Of a DNA stretch of 64,000 bases, positions 59,801-64,000 are shown one piece after another. Both the position numbers and the translations under genes were made by a program. Under the pieces are notes generated by a model. That model had not been told where the DNA came from, ran no database searches, and saw only the letters and a list, made by a program, of their open reading frames with translations. The stretch comes from Anagrus nilaparvatae (taxonomy: Eukaryota > Arthropoda > Insecta > Hymenoptera > Mymaridae). The DNA is taken from NCBI GenBank assembly GCA_022575985.1, contig JAKSXM010000007.1:28212501-28276500 (forward strand), written 5' to 3'. Positions within the stretch are counted from its first letter, which is position 1; each line of letters opens with the position of its first letter.

Positions 59801-62800
59801 TAAAATAATTAGAACATATGTATGTATTCTCAGCGAGATTCTCATTAAATATTGTACTGCAAGCTTTCTTTAAACTATTTTAAAAAAATTTGGCAAAATT
59901 AATTTTTTTGTGAATTAACACCTGTTTTAATATTAAATTTTCACACAGAGAATGTAAATCATTAGAGAAATTCTGTTTGGGTATAGTGGTACAATTATAT
60001 TATGCGTTTTTATGAAAAAGAGCTTAAGAAGCTTTAAGCTTCAAATAAAAAATTTGACAGCTGTTTAAAATGGAAATTATAAACCGCTAGCTAGGGAAAG
60101 ATGAACGGCGAGGGGGTGGGGTTAAAATGGATTTACTAGAATAATTTTAATTTAGTTCAGCTTTAGTATTAAAAAATTATTTATTTTTGTTTTTAAAGTA
60201 CGAGTGATTTACGAAACATTGCTGAGTACAAAGTATTGGGTGTTAGCATAATTACTAATATTGGTTGGCAAGCCAACAAGTTTTATAACCACTGCACTGG
60301 TTGTGTTAATACACCGAGAATACAGAAACCAGTTTTTTCTCTAGGAAACGAAGCTTATCCATCATTTTTCTCTTTCTTTCGTAGATATTACTTTCAATAG
60401 TTTTAACTGAAACACATATTTTTTTGTATATGCATGGTCTAGTAAAAAACTGTCAGATACCTTAATGACCGTTTTTATCAAACAAAAGTTATTAAAAAGT
60501 ATAAAAAAATAATTTTCTTTTCAGAACTCGTGAAAATTTTTTAATAACAATATTGTAGCGGATTAGATAAGTTTACATATAGATGTAACACACCATGCAT
60601 TTATAAAATTCGGTATTTCAATATGAGCCGTTTCTAAAAAATGTCACAAAAAGTATTGGATACTCGCCAGTATACGACAACTATTCAATGAACGAAAAAA
60701 GTGCCAGTAAAAAAAATATTTACAATGCCAAAAAAACTTTCATAAACATTCTAAGGTAAAAAATCCTAGAATTATAATTTTTAACGATTTTTCTATTCAC
60801 GCGGTGCCCCTGAAACAATTTAAATAAAAATTCAAATTACCCCCGAGATTCCAATGGAAATTTGTTTTTTAGTTGTTCAGAGTCACAAAAATCAAAAAAT
60901 TTAAAAAATCCGTCTGGCGATTTTTTTTTTTAAGCTAAAAACTGTTTCATTTCGATATTATAATAGAAAATAATTGGAAAATAATAAATAAGTTTGTATA
61001 AAAGTTGTTTTAAGTTATAAAAAATAATTTTTAATGTACAAAATTTTTCGTAACATTAAATTTACTAAAAAAAAATAATTTTACCCAAAAAAAAGACCTA
61101 GAAACAACAGGCAGCTCAGGGAAGCCCAGGGCATCTCAAAATCGAAATTTTAAGAAAAATTATAATTTTAATGAAAAAATTATACTTTTAATATAAAAAT
61201 TATAATTTTAATGTAAAAATTAATTGAGTAATTAATTAACTAAAATTAACTCATTAACGCTGGGGCGGACAGTTTTGGATGTAAGCAAAAATAAATATAT
61301 TTCCTTGCAGATACGTGGCTAAAAAATTCATACATATAGTAAAATTTCACACTCTTTCAGAATCTGACATTAAATTTGACCTAAAACCCTTAAATATACT
61401 ATAAACTGGGGGGTTGAAAGGGGTAGATCAGGTATTATAAGAAAAGTTTGGAAAAATCAATGAAAAAAGTATCCAATTTTATTGAAAAATGTTTAAACAT
61501 AATATTTATATTTTTTATGTAAATTTGAGTAAACTTTGTATATATTGTGGTCTCATTCATTTTGGTCCTATTTACAACCCTTAAAATGTGCCATGTGGAT
61601 AAGGGTAAATACAAAAAAATTAAAATAAAACTTATTTTTTATAATTAAAATTATATTCTTAAGTAAAATTGGCTGCTAATTTCAAATTAGCATCAGTTTT
61701 GTGCAAAAACTTTAATTGTTGACACACCCTCTAAAATATGGGTGAACAAGGTAAAGCAGCCGTATTAGGGTTATGCTTTATGGCAAATTTGTCAAAGTCA
61801 CCCCAATTTTAGAGAATGCTTCAAAGTTTTTGCAAAAAACTGATGTTGAATTTGAAATTAGCAGCCAATTTTACTTAAGAATATAATTTTAATTATAAAA
61901 AATAAGTTTTATTTTAATTTTTTTGTATTTACCCTTATCCACATGGCACATTTTAAGGGTTGTAAATAGGACCAAAATGAATGAGACCACAATATATACA
62001 AAGTTTACTCAAATTTAAATAAAAAATATTTTATTATTTTCTATTATAATATCGAAATGAAACAGTTTTTAGCTATAAAAAAAAAAGCGCCAGACGGATT
62101 TTTTAAATTTTTTGATTTTTGTGACTCTGAACAACTAAAAAACAAATTTCCATTGAAATCTCGGGGGTAATTTGCATTTTTATTTAAGAGTTCTGGCTGG
62201 ACGCCATTTTATTTTTCAAATTTTTTATTTCTTTTTCGTTTTTTTATTAAATTAGAAATTTTTTTTGCATCTTATCAGAGTTGTCCCGCATTCTTTATTC
62301 AATTTAGAAAAGTTTGGCATAAACACTTTTTTAATTCAATCAAAAATAAGGACATGATTTGGTGAGAAAAATTTATTGTCGAAAAAAGTTTACTCAAAAT
62401 TTTTCTCACCAAATCATGTCCTTATTTTTGATTAAATTAAAAAAGTGTTTATGCCAAACTTTTCTAAATTGAATAAAGAATGCGGGACAACTCTGATAAG
62501 ATGCAAAAAAAATTTCTAATTTAATAAAAAAAGAAATAAAAAATTTGAAAAATAAAATGGCGTCCAAGCAGAACTCTTAAATTGTTTCAGGGGCACCGTG
62601 TATTACGATCCAGGGATGTAATAAGAATCGTAAAGAAAGCTTGCAGTGACGAAGTATAATAAAGTTCTTCAACAATCAGCATTAATTCGATGCTATTTAA
62701 ATAAAAAATATCAAGTATCCTGTTAAAATTTTGAATACAGGTACCGCAATATAAATTATAATGCGTTTTAATTAAAAATCTATCCCGAAATCTATCCAAA

Positions 62801-63947
62801 TTTACGTAACAAATTTTCAAAAAATGGTCCAATGTGCGTCAAGATAGTGAACTTTTGATTTGGAAAATTACAGTGAGCTTTAAAAGTGTGCATAAAATAA
62901 ATAAAAACTTTGGCTAAAAATTAAATAAACAAATTAATGATTTATGAATGTATGAGTAAGTAGAAAGCAAATAAAAAAGAAGTTAAAATAAAAAAGAAAA
63001 GTAACTAAAAAAAAAAGCAGGAACATACCATGTGATGGGGATGCACGACTATGTTCGGAAGGACAATGAGGACTTTGAGGAGAATGTGAAGGTGGTATAT
63101 TGTAGATACCATGCGGTCCTGGGTATCCAGGCTGCGGTGGATATCCCATGTACGGATCATAATGGTCAAAATTGACCATGTATGGATCAGCTGCGTATCG
63201 CGGATCTGCATGTTGATAGTCTTGAGCCATGAGTGGCATAGTTACGTAATTTACAGTTCCTGGATCTGGTTCCATGTGTGATACTTCCCTCACAACTTTT
63301 GTTACTGTAGTTACCTAGAAGAAAAAGCATTATTAAAAAAGAAAAGAAAATTAGTTCTTCCATTACCATATGAATTACGAATTTAGCTTCGATTTCAGGG
63401 TAAAAATAATTTTATCTTATTGATTTAAGATGGTCAGTTACCCGAACTGTCCATTTTTAATTTAATAAATCTCATAAATTTGGCCATTTTGAGACATGGG
63501 GAAATGAGTAATCTGTATCGAGTTTTTTTTTTAATCGTTTGGTAAATTTAGAATATCCCGTTAAAAACTATTATTGAAATAACCGAGAAATTCGATTTTC
63601 CAGTTGATTAGATTTATTTTATCTTATTTGAGAAGGTTCAAAAAACAAAGTTAGAACGGTTTGTTAATTTATTAAAAAGAAGTTAAAGTCGGCATACTTG
63701 TTGAGAGGTTTGTTGTTTGTGAGATCTAATGAGTAGAGGATCATCCTGCACTGATAGATGAGAGGAATGTAGAGAATGTGCGTCAGCTTGGCCATTGCTC
63801 CCATGATAATCGGTGTCACCTTGTCCACTAGAAACATATATAGTAATAATAATATTATGTCCTCAATCATTTCTCTTCCTTTCATATATAATAGTATATA
63901 CTCACGTGTATTGTGGCATATCGGCGCCTTTTTCCTTTAGTACACGC
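50665..63947 (-). CDS. p120ctn: p120/delta-catenin family armadillo protein, partial at the 5' end
   Basis: Gene-level entry: 13 exons, 63947-63906, 63827-63698, 63314-63029, 59585-59457, 59327-59268, 59147-58531, 55819-55432, 54674-54364, 54293-53990, 53046-52908, 52494-52371, 52060-51965 and 50895-50665. They total 2857 nt (about 950 codons), every junction is GT-AG, and the phases agree throughout. p120-family catenins bind the juxtamembrane tail of classical cadherins at adherens junctions, stabilise cadherin and modulate Rho GTPases. The order here is a Y/P/H-rich N-terminal region, armadillo repeats beginning at [12 protein letters not shown], a lysine-rich insert ([11 protein letters not shown]), further repeats ending near [16 protein letters not shown], then a low-complexity tail ending DSWV. 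The C terminus resembles delta-catenin/ARVCF/p0071 rather than vertebrate p120. The start codon lies beyond the right edge. The symbol follows the fly gene. Confidence 0.95.
51965..52060 (-). CDS. p120ctn: p120/delta-catenin C-terminal tail exon, 96 nt
   Basis: A phase 0/0 exon reading [20 protein letters not shown] and [12 protein letters not shown] between TGATTGTCAG| and ACA|GTAAGT. Being 96 nt and symmetric, it can be skipped in frame. Reading into the intron would end the protein after eight more residues, without the PDZ ligand. Confidence 0.88.
52371..52494 (-). CDS. p120ctn: p120/delta-catenin C-terminal tail exon, 124 nt
   Basis: Encodes [40 protein letters not shown] and QS between TGGGTATTAG| and TCG|GTGAGT. 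Phase 2 in, phase 0 out. The tail is polar and probably disordered. Confidence 0.9.
52908..53046 (-). CDS. p120ctn: p120/delta-catenin exon ending the armadillo domain, 139 nt
   Basis: Starts [20 protein letters not shown] and continues [20 protein letters not shown], matching the family pattern LxxMWxxxxLRxxYKKxGW at the end of the armadillo domain. Acceptor TTGTTTTCAG|, donor AATAG|GTAAAT. Phase 1 in, phase 2 out. Confidence 0.94.
53747..53920. mobile_element. Tourist-like (PIF/Harbinger) MITE with TAA duplication
   Basis: 174 bp in a catenin intron. Arms GGCCCTTTCTACACCAGC and the complement of TTTGTGTAGAAACGGCC pair over nearly the whole length (ATCATGTTTTATGATAATCA with its partner). 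It is flanked by TAA at 53744-53746 and 53921-53923. GGCC ends and a 3-bp TWA duplication identify PIF/Harbinger. Confidence 0.85.
53990..54293 (-). CDS. p120ctn: p120/delta-catenin armadillo exon, 304 nt
   Basis: Reads [40 protein letters not shown], then a polar loop and [40 protein letters not shown] and LKFA before G|GTAAGA. Phase 0 in, phase 1 out. It encodes the last armadillo repeats. Confidence 0.95.
54364..54674 (-). CDS. p120ctn: p120/delta-catenin armadillo exon with lysine-rich insert, 311 nt
   Basis: From TTTGCCCTAG| the exon reads [20 protein letters not shown], the basic insert between armadillo repeats that p120 proteins use for membrane or Rho interaction, then [40 protein letters not shown] and [15 protein letters not shown] before |GTAAAA. 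Phase 1 in, phase 0 out. Confidence 0.95.
55432..55819 (-). CDS. p120ctn: p120/delta-catenin armadillo exon, 388 nt
   Basis: The exon starts [20 protein letters not shown] after AAAATTTTAG| and ends AAAG|GTAAAA. It contains [60 protein letters not shown] and the start of the loop between repeats. Phase 0 in, phase 1 out. The true start is 36 nt upstream of the internal ATG. Confidence 0.95.
56477..56575 (+). repeat. Direct repeat in a catenin intron, copy 1
   Basis: GCGCCCAATAAAAAATATGA, ATCACG, GCATGACAAAA and CAGCGC are shared in the same order with 58352-58448, 1.9 kb away in the same intron. Nature unknown. Confidence 0.7.
57238..57473. mobile_element. 236-bp MITE with CACGCACGGAGAAAAATA ends
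   Basis: CACGCACGGAGAAAAATA at the left and its exact complement at the right, with further partial pairing inside (GGTTATGTTTACA and TATAACCATG). No ORF. Target duplication unclear (possibly AC). Confidence 0.75.
58352..58448 (+). repeat. Direct repeat in a catenin intron, copy 2
   Basis: Partner of 56477-56575, starting GGGCGCCCAATAAAAAATAT and ending with a shared GAGAAGAAAAATTC-type block just before the large armadillo exon. Confidence 0.7.
58531..59147 (-). CDS. p120ctn: p120/delta-catenin exon with the first armadillo repeats, 617 nt
   Basis: The longest catenin exon starts [20 protein letters not shown] after ATGGTTTCAG| and ends at GAA|GTAAGT. It covers the end of the N-terminal region ([37 protein letters not shown]), then the first armadillo repeats: [103 protein letters not shown]. 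These are the cadherin-binding repeats of the family. The ATG at 59196 lies in the upstream intron and is not the start. Confidence 0.96.
59268..59327 (-). CDS. p120ctn: p120/delta-catenin N-terminal exon, 60 nt
   Basis: A small phase 1/1 exon, [20 protein letters not shown], between TTTTTATAG| and CATG|GTTAGT. Being 60 nt and symmetric, it could be an alternative exon; N-terminal exons of vertebrate p120-family genes are often alternatively spliced. Confidence 0.88.
59457..59585 (-). CDS. p120ctn: p120/delta-catenin N-terminal exon, 129 nt
   Basis: Between TTTTTTTCTTAG| and ATG|GTATAG the exon encodes [20 protein letters not shown] and then [20 protein letters not shown]. Phase 1/1, so it could be skipped without a frame change. 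Confidence 0.9.
60798..62600. mobile_element. Complex foldback transposon in a catenin intron
   Basis: Termini are CACGCGGTGCCCCTGAAACA at the left and the complement of TTGTTTCAGGGGCACCGTG at the right, flanked by TATT on each side. Terminal arms pair 60798-60990 with 62037-62183 plus 62581-62600. A second pair of arms, 61497-61745 and 61800-62036, forms a palindrome of about 540 bp. The right arm is split by the TTAA-flanked MITE at 62188-62576. No coding sequence. The 4-bp duplication would suit a Sola-like family, but the superfamily is not established. Confidence 0.8.
62188..62576. mobile_element. TTAA-flanked palindromic MITE nested in the foldback element
   Basis: Starts GAGTTCTGGCTGGACGCC and ends GGCGTCCAAGCAGAACTC, flanked by TTAA at 62184-62187 and 62577-62580. 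Removing it plus one TTAA restores the partner of the left arm (ATTTAAATTGTTTCAGGGGC). Arms of about 185 bp are nearly identical, so the insertion is recent. TTAA duplication indicates the piggyBac or Kolobok class. Confidence 0.9.
63029..63314 (-). CDS. p120ctn: p120/delta-catenin N-terminal exon, 286 nt
   Basis: The exon starts [12 protein letters not shown] after TTCTTCTAG| and continues through a tyrosine/proline-rich stretch ([20 protein letters not shown]) and a Ser/Pro/His stretch ([20 protein letters not shown]) to CATG|GTATGT. Phase 0 in, phase 1 out. Such Tyr- and Pro-rich N-terminal regions are typical of p120 relatives, where they carry regulatory phosphorylation sites. Confidence 0.92.
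63698..63827 (-). CDS. p120ctn: p120/delta-catenin N-terminal exon, 130 nt
   Basis: The exon encodes [13 protein letters not shown], then [20 protein letters not shown] and QQTSQQ, between TTTCTAG| and CAA|GTATGC. Phase 2 in, phase 0 out. The frame is not the longest open one here; it is fixed by the neighbouring exons and by the polar insect p120-type sequence. Confidence 0.88.
63906..63947 (-). CDS. p120ctn: p120/delta-catenin exon (first in window), 42 nt
   Basis: A pyrimidine-rich acceptor (TTTTTTTCGATCCTCAG|) and donor CAC|GTGAGT bound a 42-nt exon reading [14 protein letters not shown] in the frame set by the next exon. It is phase 2 in and phase 2 out. Upstream exons, including the start codon, lie beyond 64000. 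Confidence 0.85.
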
Positions 63948-64000
63948 CTGAGGATCGAAAAAAATAAGACAATGTTAGAAAAATATATTTTAATTCGCAT

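Overview
The window is AT-rich animal DNA (roughly three quarters A+T by eye) with intron-split genes, U2-type GT-AG splice sites, long introns and many short palindromic DNA transposons. The two recognisable genes, Onecut and a p120/delta-catenin, together with KRBA2-like and Tc1/mariner-, hAT- and Harbinger-type elements, point to an insect. A parasitoid wasp or another AT-rich insect is possible, but nothing seen fixes the order.

Left half (about 1-34 kb, minus strand): the transcription factor onecut. One large exon (33789-32436) carries poly-Q, poly-H and poly-G tracts, the conserved Onecut N-terminal box and the complete CUT domain. The first half of the homeodomain lies 30 kb away at 2170-2055. 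The rest of the homeodomain is beyond the left edge. The constant exons join exactly as RLA|ACKRKEE. Between them I found a 24-nt microexon (3250-3273) and a 120-nt exon (28718-28837), both phase 1/1 with good splice sites. I also found two weaker candidates of 59 and 73 nt whose phases compensate each other. All would alter the linker between the two DNA-binding domains.

The rest of the 30-kb intron is mostly mobile debris: a family of TA-flanked palindromic MITEs, a hAT element with a perfect 8-bp target duplication and a MITE nested in it, other foldback repeats, a 19-bp minisatellite next to a Helitron-like terminus, and a 936-bp element with terminal inverted repeats.

Middle (34-50.6 kb): the spacer between the 5' end of onecut and the 3' end of the catenin. 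It holds a GC-richer, probably promoter-proximal patch with three ATCGAT sites and a possible upstream onecut exon near 37.7 kb. It also holds a frameshifted KRBA2-like transposon remnant and, directly abutting it, a large foldback element built from repeats of about 140 bp in opposing arms. Much of 46-50.6 kb is very AT-rich and shows no gene.

Right half (50.7-64 kb, minus strand): the p120/delta-catenin gene, in 13 exons whose phases all agree. It runs from a partial N-terminal region (5' exons off the right edge) through the armadillo repeats to a C-terminal DSWV PDZ-binding motif. Its introns hold a Tourist-like MITE with a TAA target duplication and a complex foldback element containing a second MITE flanked by TTAA. 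Onecut acts in the nucleus, probably in neural differentiation. The catenin acts at cadherin junctions. I see no functional link between them; they are simply adjacent and in the same orientation.
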